Below, in pieces: positions 1-7,981 of a stretch of 38,632 nucleotides of DNA. The stretch spans positions 1 to 38,632 of the forward strand of contig DAOUJJ010000021.1 in assembly GCA_034422835.1 (NCBI GenBank). Direction: 5' to 3'. Position 1 is the stretch's first letter; the number at the start of each line of letters is the position of its first letter. Source of the stretch: VXMO01 sp034422835. GTDB taxonomy: Bacteria > Chloroflexota > Dehalococcoidia > UBA6926. A program made the position numbers and the translations under genes. Below the pieces are notes generated by a model. It did not search any database, was not told where the DNA came from, and saw nothing but the letters and a program-made list of their open reading frames with translations.

Positions 1-45
1 AGAACGCTATTGTTTTTTTCGGAGGTCGGGGCGAGCGTAGGGACC

Positions 46-56
46 GGGGGGGGGGG
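46..56. repeat. 11-nt poly-G tract before the methylase
   Basis: A run of eleven G residues ends 3 nt before the ATG of the DNA methylase; the three bases between them are TAA. A G run of this length in a unique region is prone to slippage in replication and in sequencing. It lies in the presumed ribosome-binding region, so a length change would alter translation initiation rather than the reading frame. Phase variation is inference; assembly or sequencing error near a contig edge is an equally simple explanation. Confidence 0.6.
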
Positions 57-59
57 TAA

Positions 60-1049
60 ATGCCCGGCCACCTCTCAGCGCAGGCGGTCAGGCTTGCCGA
101 GCAGTATCAGCAGGCGCTCGACGCTCACAAGGCCCTGCGAGCCAGCAAGCGCGATGGTACGCTCCTCGGCGACGAAGATCCTGCCTATCAACAGGCAATT
201 TCTGCAATGGCGCAGGTTCGACAGCGCCTACGCTCGCTCGAACGACAGGTCACGACTGCCGCGGAGATCGACGAAAAGCCTGTCGTCGAGGCAACCACTC
301 TCTGGGACTATCCAACTCAATCCTACGGTTCCACGAAAAAGGGTGACTCCAAATATCAAGGAGTGACGCCCGCTTTCATCATCTACAACATGCTTCAACG
401 GTATACAGAGGTAGGCGATCTCGTCTTGGATCCCATGTGTGGTTCAGGCACCACCATTGACGTCTGCACAGAGGAGCGACGGGGCGTCATCGGCTACGAC
501 ATCAATCCAGTGCGCGACGACATAATTAAGAACGATTCACGGACCATCCCGCTTGAAGACGAATCGGTGGATATGGTCTTTATTGACTCGCCCTACGGCG
601 ATAACGTGGATTACAACGATCAGCCCGGGAATATCGGCCAGTTCTCGGCGGAACTTCCAGATTTCTATGGCGCTCTACGGGAAGTGGCGCAGGAACTTTT
701 TCGTGTGCTCAAGACAGGGAAAACCCTGGGTTGGCTAATCGGAGACCAGTGGGTAAAGAAACGCTTTACTCCGGTTGGCATGTTGGTCTATCAAATGCTG
801 GTCGAAGAAGTGGGCTTTATTCCCATTGATTTCATTGTCATCGCTCGGCGTAATCAGTCGTCCAACACGGGGCTGTGGGCCCACCGCGCAAGGCGACACA
901 ACTTCTACTTGCGCGGGCATAAGTATCTTCTCCTCATGCGCAAGCCTGAGCGGCGTATCGAGCGAGTTGTCGAAGAGCGAGTCGTGCTTGAGGGTGTGGA
1001 TCGGCATACCCGTAATCCTGAGGCCCGAGACTGGCAGAAGTACAAATAA
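60..1049 (+). CDS. DNA methyltransferase, gamma-type motif order, apparently orphan
   Basis: S-adenosylmethionine-dependent amino-methyltransferase acting on adenine N6 or cytosine N4 in DNA. The SAM-binding motif I is DPMCGSGTT (residues 124-132) and the catalytic motif IV is DSPY (176-179). Motif I comes first with motif IV close behind and about 150 residues left over, which is the gamma arrangement. The first 65 residues look helical and Gln/Ala-rich, then comes LWDYPTQSYG. The C-terminal segment (about residues 283-297) is a basic HNFYLRGHKYLLLMRKP stretch. No restriction endonuclease or specificity subunit is visible, but only 59 bases lie upstream, so a partner could be outside the window. 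The ATG at 60 directly follows the poly-G tract; an earlier start is excluded by the in-frame TAA at 57-59. The gene is visibly richer in A/T than its neighbours and faces the 3' end of a tRNA gene, which would fit acquisition by transfer. The target sequence cannot be told. Confidence 0.85.
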   Translation: MPGHLSAQAVRLAEQYQQALDAHKALRASKRDGTLLGDEDPAYQQAISAMAQVRQRLRSLERQVTTAAEIDEKPVVEATTLWDYPTQSYGSTKKGDSKYQGVTPAFIIYNMLQRYTEVGDLVLDPMCGSGTTIDVCTEERRGVIGYDINPVRDDIIKNDSRTIPLEDESVDMVFIDSPYGDNVDYNDQPGNIGQFSAELPDFYGALREVAQELFRVLKTGKTLGWLIGDQWVKKRFTPVGMLVYQMLVEEVGFIPIDFIVIARRNQSSNTGLWAHRARRHNFYLRGHKYLLLMRKPERRIERVVEERVVLEGVDRHTRNPEARDWQKYK

Positions 1050-1072
1050 ATCCTGCCGCCATGATTATCATG

Positions 1073-1149
1073 TGGCGCGCCCGGCAGGATTCGAACCCGC
1101 GACCCTCGGTTCCGAAGACCGATGCTCTATTCCACTGAGCTACGGGCGC
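1073..1149 (-). tRNA. tRNA-Arg (anticodon UCG)
   Basis: On the minus strand the sequence folds as a cloverleaf. The 7-bp acceptor stem is GCGCCCG/CGGGCGC, the D arm follows TAGCTCAG, and the 5-bp anticodon stem TCGGT/ACCGA closes the loop CTTCGGA with anticodon TCG. The T arm carries GGTTCGAATCC. The discriminator base is G and the CCA end is encoded (TGG on the plus strand at 1073-1075). Anticodon UCG reads CGA-family arginine codons. The 3' end points at the stop codon of the methylase 24 nt away. Confidence 0.95.
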
Positions 1150-1220
1150 ACGCAACCAACCATATCAGCAATGGATGGACGTTTATCCACCCATCCTACT
1201 CCTGACTGGGGCAGCCCGCG

Positions 1221-1592
1221 TCAGGAGGGCCGGTGGCCGTTCAGCAGCGTGCCGACTTTCTCCACGAGCTGAGAGACGCTATCGAGGCTGTCTCTGACGT
1301 TGCGGCTGCCGAACTGACCTTCATAGAAGTTCTCGTGCAGACCGCCTGCCTCATTGAAATAGATGCGGAGCGTTCCATCATCGGTTTCCTCAACGAGGCG
1401 GTTGACCACGCCGTACATTGTGGCGTGCCGGCTGTGGTCCAGGCCACGCTCTTCTGCGTATGCCTTGAGTATCTGTGTCGCCGCGCCCCAGCCCTTCTCA
1501 GACGCCTGGCGCAGATCATCGCGAGATAACTCCTCATACGCCTGGTTGAGGAAGATGCGGCTCTGATCAGCGTATCCGTTGCTGTTCGTCAT
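1221..1592 (-). CDS. PaREP1-like HEPN-domain protein (copy 1)
   Basis: Small helical protein of 123 residues resembling the PaREP1/HEPN group, whose better-known members act as RNases or as partners of minimal nucleotidyltransferases. Visible landmarks are QASEKGWGAAT (about 29-39), an R-x6-H pair (R49, H56) of the kind used by HEPN ribonucleases, and LHENFYEGQF near residues 85-94. It is a clear paralog of the gene at 19465-19833, which shares QASEK-x-WGAAT, R-x6-H and HxNFY. No nucleotidyltransferase gene is adjacent. Expression probably starts at the ATG itself: TATACT lies exactly 6 nt upstream and there is no Shine-Dalgarno sequence, so a leaderless mRNA is likely. The cellular role is unknown; RNase activity is inference from the motif. 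Confidence 0.75.
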   Translation of the reverse strand: MTNSNGYADQSRIFLNQAYEELSRDDLRQASEKGWGAATQILKAYAEERGLDHSRHATMYGVVNRLVEETDDGTLRIYFNEAGGLHENFYEGQFGSRNVRDSLDSVSQLVEKVGTLLNGHRPS

Positions 1593-1598
1593 GTGGAC

Positions 1599-1604
1599 AG
1601 TATA
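1599..1604 (-). promoter_or_regulatory. Leaderless-type -10 box for HEPN copy 1
   Basis: TATACT on the minus strand ends 6 nt before the ATG at 1592, so transcription would start at or next to the A of the start codon. The upstream -35 region falls inside a GC-rich palindrome and has no consensus match. The same arrangement occurs before the paralog, dinB and argH. Confidence 0.55.
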
Positions 1605-1611
1605 TGAGAAC

Positions 1612-1639
1612 GGGGGCGCCCACCGCGGTGGGCGCCCCC
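1612..1639 (-). terminator. Perfect 28-nt GC-rich palindrome, likely terminator of the binding-protein gene
   Basis: The sequence from 1612 to 1639 is a perfect palindrome (GGGGGCGCCCACCG followed by its reverse complement). It can form a stem of about 12 bp with a 4-nt loop. It lies 62 nt past the stop codon of the solute-binding protein and just before the promoter of the HEPN gene. Only a short weak T run follows on the minus strand, so the efficiency is uncertain. Confidence 0.6.
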
Positions 1640-1701
1640 TTCAACTCGATTACTCTTGCGAGCCGTGGACGGCTCGTGTCCTGTCGGGTTGTCTGTTTGA
1701 G

Positions 1702-3483
1702 CTAGTTGTCCGGCAGCAGGTAGGTGTGCGCGTGGCGGTAGAAGTTGCCGTAGGACTGCGACGGCACCGTCGGCATCACACCGGCCACCCGATCGGAGAA
1801 GACCGGAATCGCCAACTGGAAGCCGCCCATCGTGCGAACCTGGTCGCGCAGGACGATCTCACCGGCCTGCCACGCCAACTCGCGCCGCTGCTCGGGGTCG
1901 AGCTCAATGGACTGCGCGTCGATCAGGCGATCCAGCTCTGGGTTGGAGTACTGCCCGTAGTTCCGGCCGGAACCGGAGTAGAAGTACTCATACAGGATGA
2001 AGTCAGGATCGAATCCGCCGATCCATCCTGCGTGCCCGCCCAAATCGAAGTCGCCGGCATTCATGCGGGTGTAGTAGTTGCCTGTCTCAGTCTCGCCGCT
2101 TTCTACGGAGATGCCGACCTGGTTGAGGTCCTCAAGCACAGTGGGCGCGTACACGCCGTAGAAAGGCGCGTAGACCAGCGTGGCCTGCAGCTCGCCCGGC
2201 TCATAGCCGGCCTCTGCGAGAATCTCGCGAGCGCGCTCCTTGTTGGCCTCGGGATCGCTGTAGTCGTGGCCCGGGATGGCCTTCAAGCGCTCCTCCGGCA
2301 TTGCGAAGGCGCTGCCAGGGAGGAATGGGCCGCCGGTTCCGGGGGCGATCCAGTCGTTGTATCCAAGCTTGATGAGCCGGTTCCGGTCAATGGCGAGGCT
2401 GATGGCGTCACGCACAGGCTGCGTGTTCCACGGCTCACGATTGAAGTTCGGGATGACGGAGAACATCATGCCGGGGTGGACGGCGGACGCCCACTTCTGG
2501 CAGATGTCGCATTCGCGCAGCAGCGTGTTTGCATTCGCCCCGTTCCATCCGCCGGCGCTGCCGCCGATGTGGATGCGGCCGGAGCGGAGGCCCGCGACCT
2601 GCGCCTGGTTGTTGAGGATTAGGATCTCGATGGAGTCCAAGTACGGGAACGGCTGGTCCCAGTAATTGTCCTTGCGCTCCATGACCATCTTCTCGCCGGG
2701 GATCCAGTCGCCCACAACGAAGGGGCCGGTCCCGATCGGCGGCTCTTCACGCATCCGATTCATGTCATCGGCATAGAGATGGCTGGGCTTGACGACGTGG
2801 TAGGGCAGCCCGATCACTTCAAGCAGCGAGGGCTTCGGGCGCTCCAGATGGAAAACTGCAGTCAGGTCGTCTGCGCATGACGTGTCCGTGAGGGACGCGA
2901 AGTGCGCCGAGCGCGGATTGCGCAGCAGGCCGTCGCCTGTGCGGAGCGTGTCATACGCAAACTCAATGTCCGCGCACGTGAATGCGACGCCATCGGAGAA
3001 TTCGATGCCGTCACGCAGGTTGAACGTCCACGTCAGGCCGTCCGCCGCTTGCTCCCAGTCGGTGGCAAGGTCAGGAACGATCGTCCAGTAGTCCCCGTTG
3101 ATGAAGTTCTCCTTGGTGCCCCAGTCCTGCTTGGAGACAAGCATGTTGCCCACCGGGTGGCCGTAATGCGGCGCGCTTCCGGCTGCCTCCTCCCAGTTGC
3201 TGAACGTCGGGCCTTCGGACGTCGTCGCGATGATCAGCGTCCCGCCGTAGCGCGCGTTGGAATCAACCGGCACGCCGCTCACGGAATGGGTCATCATGTC
3301 GTCGCCCATGTCATCGTTCATATCGTCATCCATGGACGTGTCACCAGAGGACGTATCTGCACTGGTCGTGTCCGTGGACGTGTCGGTATCATCATCCGCT
3401 GCTTCGGTTCCGCACGCTGCGGCGAACACAAGGAACGCTGCTGCAATCAGCGCGAGCAGTAGAAATGTGATGCGGTTCGTCAT
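1702..3483 (-). CDS. ABC transporter substrate-binding lipoprotein, family 5 (peptide/nickel type)
   Basis: Extracytoplasmic solute receptor for an ABC importer of the oligopeptide/nickel/glutathione class (SBP_bac_5). The N-terminus is a lipoprotein signal: basic MTNR, a hydrophobic stretch to residue 20, then AAAC with lipidated Cys24. The mature protein begins with a low-complexity tether of about 45 residues rich in Asp, Thr, Ser and Met. The globular part has the usual family-5 features, including WTFNLRDGIEFSDGVAFT and later RDAISLAIDRNRLI. At 593 residues it is normal size. No permease or ATPase gene of this class is nearby, so it is an orphan receptor here; the substrate cannot be told. 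A GGAGGAG Shine-Dalgarno sequence 8 nt upstream supports the ATG at 3483. It is downstream of argS but separated by 133 nt holding a repeat, so it is probably transcribed on its own. Confidence 0.9.
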   Translation of the reverse strand: MTNRITFLLLALIAAAFLVFAAACGTEAADDDTDTSTDTTSADTSSGDTSMDDDMNDDMGDDMMTHSVSGVPVDSNARYGGTLIIATTSEGPTFSNWEEAAGSAPHYGHPVGNMLVSKQDWGTKENFINGDYWTIVPDLATDWEQAADGLTWTFNLRDGIEFSDGVAFTCADIEFAYDTLRTGDGLLRNPRSAHFASLTDTSCADDLTAVFHLERPKPSLLEVIGLPYHVVKPSHLYADDMNRMREEPPIGTGPFVVGDWIPGEKMVMERKDNYWDQPFPYLDSIEILILNNQAQVAGLRSGRIHIGGSAGGWNGANANTLLRECDICQKWASAVHPGMMFSVIPNFNREPWNTQPVRDAISLAIDRNRLIKLGYNDWIAPGTGGPFLPGSAFAMPEERLKAIPGHDYSDPEANKERAREILAEAGYEPGELQATLVYAPFYGVYAPTVLEDLNQVGISVESGETETGNYYTRMNAGDFDLGGHAGWIGGFDPDFILYEYFYSGSGRNYGQYSNPELDRLIDAQSIELDPEQRRELAWQAGEIVLRDQVRTMGGFQLAIPVFSDRVAGVMPTVPSQSYGNFYRHAHTYLLPDN

Positions 3484-3586
3484 TAGCCGCTCTCCTCCCC
3501 AGTCTGCATGACTATTAGCACTAGACGATAATGAACCGCTTGCAGACAGGGGTCAATACCTAGTTATGCAAAGTAATGTTGTCCAG

Positions 3587-3606
3587 ATTCCCGCGAAAGC
3601 GGGAAT
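3587..3606. repeat. Dispersed hairpin repeat (ATTCCCGC-GAAA-GCGGGAAT)
   Basis: An 8-bp inverted repeat with a GAAA tetraloop, followed by GACG, in the gap after the argS stop codon. An identical 20-mer is at 38267-38286 and a variant at 38331-38350. It resembles the REP-like short palindromes scattered between genes in many bacterial genomes and may also act as an argS terminator. Confidence 0.75.
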
Positions 3607-3616
3607 GACGCAGGGG

Positions 3617-5281
3617 CTACATCTGCTCCGGCGCGGTCATCCCCATCAGCGTTAGCGCGTTTCGCAGCACTGTCCCCGCCGCCTGCGTGAGCCGCAGCCG
3701 CGCCAGCGTGACGTGTGCTTCTTCTCCCAAAACGCGATGTTTCGTGTAGAAATCGTGGAATGCCGTGGCGAGTTCATAGGCATAGTGCGGCAGATGGTGA
3801 GGCTCCAGGTTGCGCGCCGATAGCTCCACCACTTCCGGGAAGCGCAGCATGGTGCGCGCAAGTTGAAGCTCTGCCTCCTCCGTTAGGGCGTCGAAGTCGG
3901 CGGCCTGGGACATATCGTCCGGGTCGATTCCGTTTTCGCGCGCATTGCGGAGGATGGATGAGATGCGGGCAAAGGCGTACTGGATGTAGTAGACGGGGTT
4001 GTCCGGCGCCTCTTTCTTGGCCAATTCCAGGTCGAAATCCATCTGCGAATCCGCCGACCGCGCCAGGAAGAAATAACGGCAGGCATCCGGCCCCACCTCG
4101 CTGATCACCTCCGCCAGCGTGATGATGTCGCCCGTCCTCTTTGAGACTCGCACGACTTCATCCCCACGCCTGAGGGTGACGAGTTGAACGAGGATGAATT
4201 GCAGCCGCTCCGGGTCGACGTCCAGCGCCTTGACCACTGCCTTCATGCGCGGCACGTGCCCCTGGTGATCGGCGCCCCACACGTTGACGACGCGGTCAAA
4301 GCTCCGGCCAAGGAACTTGTCGTAGTGGTAGGCGATGTCTGAGGCGAAATACGTTGGCGCGCCCGTCTGCCGCACCAGCACGCTGTCGCGCTCGTCTCCC
4401 AGATCGGTGCCGGTGAACCAGACTGCGCCCTCGCGCTCAGCCGTGTAGCCGTTTGCGCGGACCTCGTCGATCGCCTTTTCGTACGTGCCGTCCGCAAACA
4501 GTGATCGTTCGCTGAACCAGCGGTCAAAGCGAACGTCGATGCGTTCGAGGTCTTCACGGATGGAATCAATCATCCGCGTCATGCCGATTTCGCCGAGCGC
4601 ACGGATGCCGTCCTGACCGTCGGCGAATTGCTCTTCGTACTCCGAGGCCAGTTCCTGCCCAAGCTCCACGAGATACGCGCCGTGATAGCCCTCTGTTGGG
4701 AACTCCGCGTCCCTCCCCAAAGCCTGCAGATACCGCGCGTGGAGGGACTCAAAGAAATTGTCCATCTGGCTGCCGGCGTCGTTCACGTAGTATTCACGCT
4801 GCACGGTGTAGCCGGACGCCTCCAGCACGTTCGCGACGGCGCTGCCCTGCACCGCGCCGCGTCCGTGGCCCACGTGAACGGGGCCCGTTGGATTCACACT
4901 GACGAACTCAACCTGCGCGGTGACGCCCGTGCCGCTCGTTCCGTGTCCGAAGTGGTCTCCCTCAGCGAGAATCGTCCCCACCTGCCGCATGATCCAGCGG
5001 CTGTCCAGCCCGAAATTGATGAATCCGGGGGGCGCGACGGTCACGGACGTGACCTCCTCCTGCTCCGGCAGGCGTTCCCGCAGAATCTCCGCAATGGCCA
5101 GCGGAGACATCCGCGCAGAACGCGCCATCTTGAGCGGCAGGCTGGAGGCGTAGTCGCCGTGTTCCTGGTTCTGGGGCCGCTCGACGGCGGGGTCCTGGTG
5201 CTCAAGGGCGGGCAGCGCGCCATCGGCCTGCGCGCGGCGCAGAGCCTCGGAGAGCATGTCAGAGATAGTGTCCTTGATCAT
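3617..5281 (-). CDS. argS: Arginine--tRNA ligase
   Basis: Class I aminoacyl-tRNA synthetase that charges tRNA-Arg with arginine in the cytoplasm. At 554 residues it is the usual size. The N-terminal Add-1 domain (about 1-90) contains NQEHGDYASSLPLKMAR. The Rossmann catalytic domain has FVSVNPTGPVHVGHGRG with the HIGH-type motif HVGH at 136-139, and later VVRVSKRTGD, the usual ArgRS replacement for KMSKS. The C-terminal anticodon-binding (DALR) domain ends with RLRLTQAAGTVLRNALTLMGM. It lies 74 nt downstream of recG on the same strand and could be co-transcribed. The ATG at 5281 has no good Shine-Dalgarno sequence, but CATACT ends 10 nt upstream, so a very short leader from its own promoter is possible. 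Confidence 0.97.
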   Translation of the reverse strand: MIKDTISDMLSEALRRAQADGALPALEHQDPAVERPQNQEHGDYASSLPLKMARSARMSPLAIAEILRERLPEQEEVTSVTVAPPGFINFGLDSRWIMRQVGTILAEGDHFGHGTSGTGVTAQVEFVSVNPTGPVHVGHGRGAVQGSAVANVLEASGYTVQREYYVNDAGSQMDNFFESLHARYLQALGRDAEFPTEGYHGAYLVELGQELASEYEEQFADGQDGIRALGEIGMTRMIDSIREDLERIDVRFDRWFSERSLFADGTYEKAIDEVRANGYTAEREGAVWFTGTDLGDERDSVLVRQTGAPTYFASDIAYHYDKFLGRSFDRVVNVWGADHQGHVPRMKAVVKALDVDPERLQFILVQLVTLRRGDEVVRVSKRTGDIITLAEVISEVGPDACRYFFLARSADSQMDFDLELAKKEAPDNPVYYIQYAFARISSILRNARENGIDPDDMSQAADFDALTEEAELQLARTMLRFPEVVELSARNLEPHHLPHYAYELATAFHDFYTKHRVLGEEAHVTLARLRLTQAAGTVLRNALTLMGMTAPEQM

Positions 5282-5355
5282 GGGAACTTAAAGTATGCCA
5301 CCTACCCGTCATCCTGAGCAGACCGTTTCCCCCATTCGGGTGCAGTCAGTTACAG

Positions 5356-7968
5356 TCAGGCGCCGTCTCCCGCGTCGCTCGCCCGCTCCCAGAACCGCCG
5401 CAGCTCTTCTTTCAGCGGCGCGTGCTTGTCCTGCGACAAGTCCGGGTCATCCGCCGTGATGGCCAGCCCATGGCGGCGTGCTTCCTCAATGAGCGCCAGA
5501 TCGGCGAACGTTGCGACCTGCAGGTCAGGCAGCCCACTCTGCCGCGTGCCAAGCAACTCTCCGGGCCCGCGCAACTGAAGGTCCGCCTCCGCCACCTTGA
5601 ATCCGTCCGGCTCGTCTTTCATCACATTCAGCCGCGTGTTGACCTCCTCCGTGTCGGACTCCGAGACGAGGATGCAATAGCTGTTCTCCGTGCCGCGTCC
5701 CACCCGCCCCCGGTATTGGTGCAGTTGGGAGAGGCCAAAGCGGTCCGCGCCGTCAATCATCATCACCGTCGCGTTTGGCACGTCGATGCCAACCTCCACG
5801 ACCGCCGTCGAGACAAGAACGTCAACATCCCCGCCATGTAACTGCTCCATCACGCGGTCTTTGTCCGCAGGCCGCATCCGGCCATGAAGCAGACCAACAT
5901 TCAGTTCAGGGAAGACCTCCCGCGAAAGACGCTCATGTTCCACCACTGCCGCCTTGGCCGCCACGGCCTCGGACTCCTCAACGAGCGGACAGATGATGAA
6001 CGATTGCCGACCCTCTGCCGCCTCTTTGCGGATGAACCCATATGCGCGCTCCCGCTCATGCGGCGGGACGATGACAGTCCTGATGGGCGGCCTTCCGGGC
6101 GGCATCTCGCGAATCGTTGAAACGTCCAAATCGCCGTAGATGGCGAGCGCCAGTGTGCGCGGAATGGGCGTCGCGGTCATGACGAGCAGGTGTGGGGCAA
6201 AGCCCTTGTTGCGGAGCGAGGCCCGCTGCTCCACGCCAAATCGGTGCTGTTCGTCCACCACCGCAAGACCGAGATTATCGAACGCGACCCCCTCTTGGAT
6301 CAGGGCGTGCGTGCCGATGACGATGTCAACGTCGCCCCGCGCGATGAGGTCGTGCAGTTGCGACTTCGCGCCCGCCGCCATGCTCCCCGTCAGGCGAGCG
6401 ATGCGGAGCGGCCTGTCAGGCAGGATTCCGCTGAAGCCCCGATAGGGCCCGCCGTCGTTCGCCTCCCGGTTCCCGTGACTGAAAACGCCCGTGAGCGTAC
6501 GGAAATGCTGTTCCGCCAGCACCTCCGTCGGCGCCATCAACGCGCCCTGGAAACCGTTGGCCGCAGCCGTTACGAGGGCCAGCGCCGCAACAACCGTCTT
6601 TCCGCTGCCCACGTCGCCCTGCAAGAGCCGCATCATGGGCGCGCTCCCGCCGATGTCCGTGAGTATCTCTTCTACTACACGATTCTGATCCGCCGTCAGC
6701 GTGAAGGGCAGGGCGCTCAGCACGTTGTTGACGGCCTTAGTGTTGCGTGGAATCGGCGCGCCGAGCTCGTGCTGCTGCTGCCTCCGCCGCTCCAGCAGGC
6801 CGAGCTGGAGGAGGAAGAGTTCATCAAACGCCAAGCGACGGCGCGCCCGCTCATCGTCTGACAAATCCGAGGGGTGATGGATTAGACCGAGAGCCTGTCG
6901 CAGCCCCGGAAGTTTCGCCGTTCGAATGATGTCATCGGGCAGGAATTCCTGTACGAGCGGCAAAGCCCGTTCTGCCGCCGGGCCAATGAGACGCCGCATC
7001 CCGCTCTGCGTCACCCCCTTGGTGAGCGGGTAGATGGGCACCAATTCGTTGGCATCCATCCTGTCCTCAGCCCGGAGCTGCTCATACGTTTCCACCTGGA
7101 ACTGCGCGCGGCTGCGATACTCCCCCAGCCGGCCGATCAGCAGCAGCCGCGACCCCTTCTTGAGATTCTTCAGAACCCACGGGTTGCCGAACCACACCGC
7201 CTTTACCTGCCCCGTGGCATCGCTGACCGCCGCCTCGACGCGCATCACTTGCCGACCCCTCGTGTAGCCTCCCCCGCCTGCCCTCTCAACGCGAACGGAG
7301 ATCGCCGTCTGCTCTCCGTAGGTCAGCCGCGCAATCGGTGAGACGGGCACGTACCGCCGCGGAAATGCCCAAAGCGCATCACGGTATGTCTCAACCCCCA
7401 GCTTTCTGAGGCCTGCTTTCATGCGAGACGGCGCGTCCAGGGGCTCATCGAGCGACTTTACCGGCGTCACCTTTGGAGCTGGCCGCGCAGGCTTGCGCCG
7501 CGTTGGTTTGGGAGGCGCGATTCTTTCTGCAGGGGATCGGGTGTCTGTTCTTGACCGAGTAGTCGAGACTTCTTCAACCCGATTCCATCCCGGGTCGGGC
7601 GGCACGTCCATGCGCGGCGGAGGCGGCCGTCGTTCGGCACTGTCCTCCACGGAATCTCGCAGTCGTTCCAGTGCTTCGCGCACCCACGCTGCGCGCCCAT
7701 CAGGCGGCAGGCCGTCATAGCCCGGCAAACCAATGCCCGCGTCTTCCAACGCACGCTTGATGTCAGGGTCTTCAATCCATCGTTCAAGGAACGCGTCCAA
7801 GCCGCCCATAACGGCGCGGTTTGCGTGGTTCTGGTCGCGTTCGAGGCGCAGAACGTGGCGGATCGTCTCCACTTTGCGCGAGACACGGTCATCGGGCACC
7901 GGAGGGGCAGCCGACGACTCGTTCCGGGATGCGTGGCCGGGGCCGACAGGCAAGCGGCCCTGTGTCAT
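5356..7968 (-). CDS. recG: ATP-dependent DNA helicase RecG
   Basis: Superfamily 2 branch-migration helicase that regresses stalled forks and processes Holliday junctions. Visible motifs are Walker A GDVGSGKT, DEQH (in VVDEQHRFGVEQR), TATPIPRTLAL, and the motif V/VI region STAVVEVGIDVP with QYRGRVGRG. The wedge (OB-fold) domain starts near LDAPSRMKAGLRKLGVETY, about residue 180. At 870 residues it is longer than the usual 690 or so because of an N-terminal extension of about 175 residues: a helical part with GGLDAFLERWIEDPDI, then a Pro/Arg-rich linker. It follows degV by 13 nt, so the two are very probably one operon with argS after them. A GGGGA stretch 9 nt before the ATG is the likely ribosome-binding site. 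Confidence 0.97.
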   Translation of the reverse strand: MTQGRLPVGPGHASRNESSAAPPVPDDRVSRKVETIRHVLRLERDQNHANRAVMGGLDAFLERWIEDPDIKRALEDAGIGLPGYDGLPPDGRAAWVREALERLRDSVEDSAERRPPPPRMDVPPDPGWNRVEEVSTTRSRTDTRSPAERIAPPKPTRRKPARPAPKVTPVKSLDEPLDAPSRMKAGLRKLGVETYRDALWAFPRRYVPVSPIARLTYGEQTAISVRVERAGGGGYTRGRQVMRVEAAVSDATGQVKAVWFGNPWVLKNLKKGSRLLLIGRLGEYRSRAQFQVETYEQLRAEDRMDANELVPIYPLTKGVTQSGMRRLIGPAAERALPLVQEFLPDDIIRTAKLPGLRQALGLIHHPSDLSDDERARRRLAFDELFLLQLGLLERRRQQQHELGAPIPRNTKAVNNVLSALPFTLTADQNRVVEEILTDIGGSAPMMRLLQGDVGSGKTVVAALALVTAAANGFQGALMAPTEVLAEQHFRTLTGVFSHGNREANDGGPYRGFSGILPDRPLRIARLTGSMAAGAKSQLHDLIARGDVDIVIGTHALIQEGVAFDNLGLAVVDEQHRFGVEQRASLRNKGFAPHLLVMTATPIPRTLALAIYGDLDVSTIREMPPGRPPIRTVIVPPHERERAYGFIRKEAAEGRQSFIICPLVEESEAVAAKAAVVEHERLSREVFPELNVGLLHGRMRPADKDRVMEQLHGGDVDVLVSTAVVEVGIDVPNATVMMIDGADRFGLSQLHQYRGRVGRGTENSYCILVSESDTEEVNTRLNVMKDEPDGFKVAEADLQLRGPGELLGTRQSGLPDLQVATFADLALIEEARRHGLAITADDPDLSQDKHAPLKEELRRFWERASDAGDGA

Positions 7969-7981
7969 GGTTGAATCCCCG

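Noticed and set aside
1579..2622. 347-codon plus-strand open frame
   Set aside because: Antisense to the binding lipoprotein gene; composition is that of a complementary-strand shadow.
5309..5321. Remnant of the CCTGAGC-type dispersed repeat between recG and argS
   Set aside because: Only CGTCATCCTGAGC is recognisable; too short to claim a copy.
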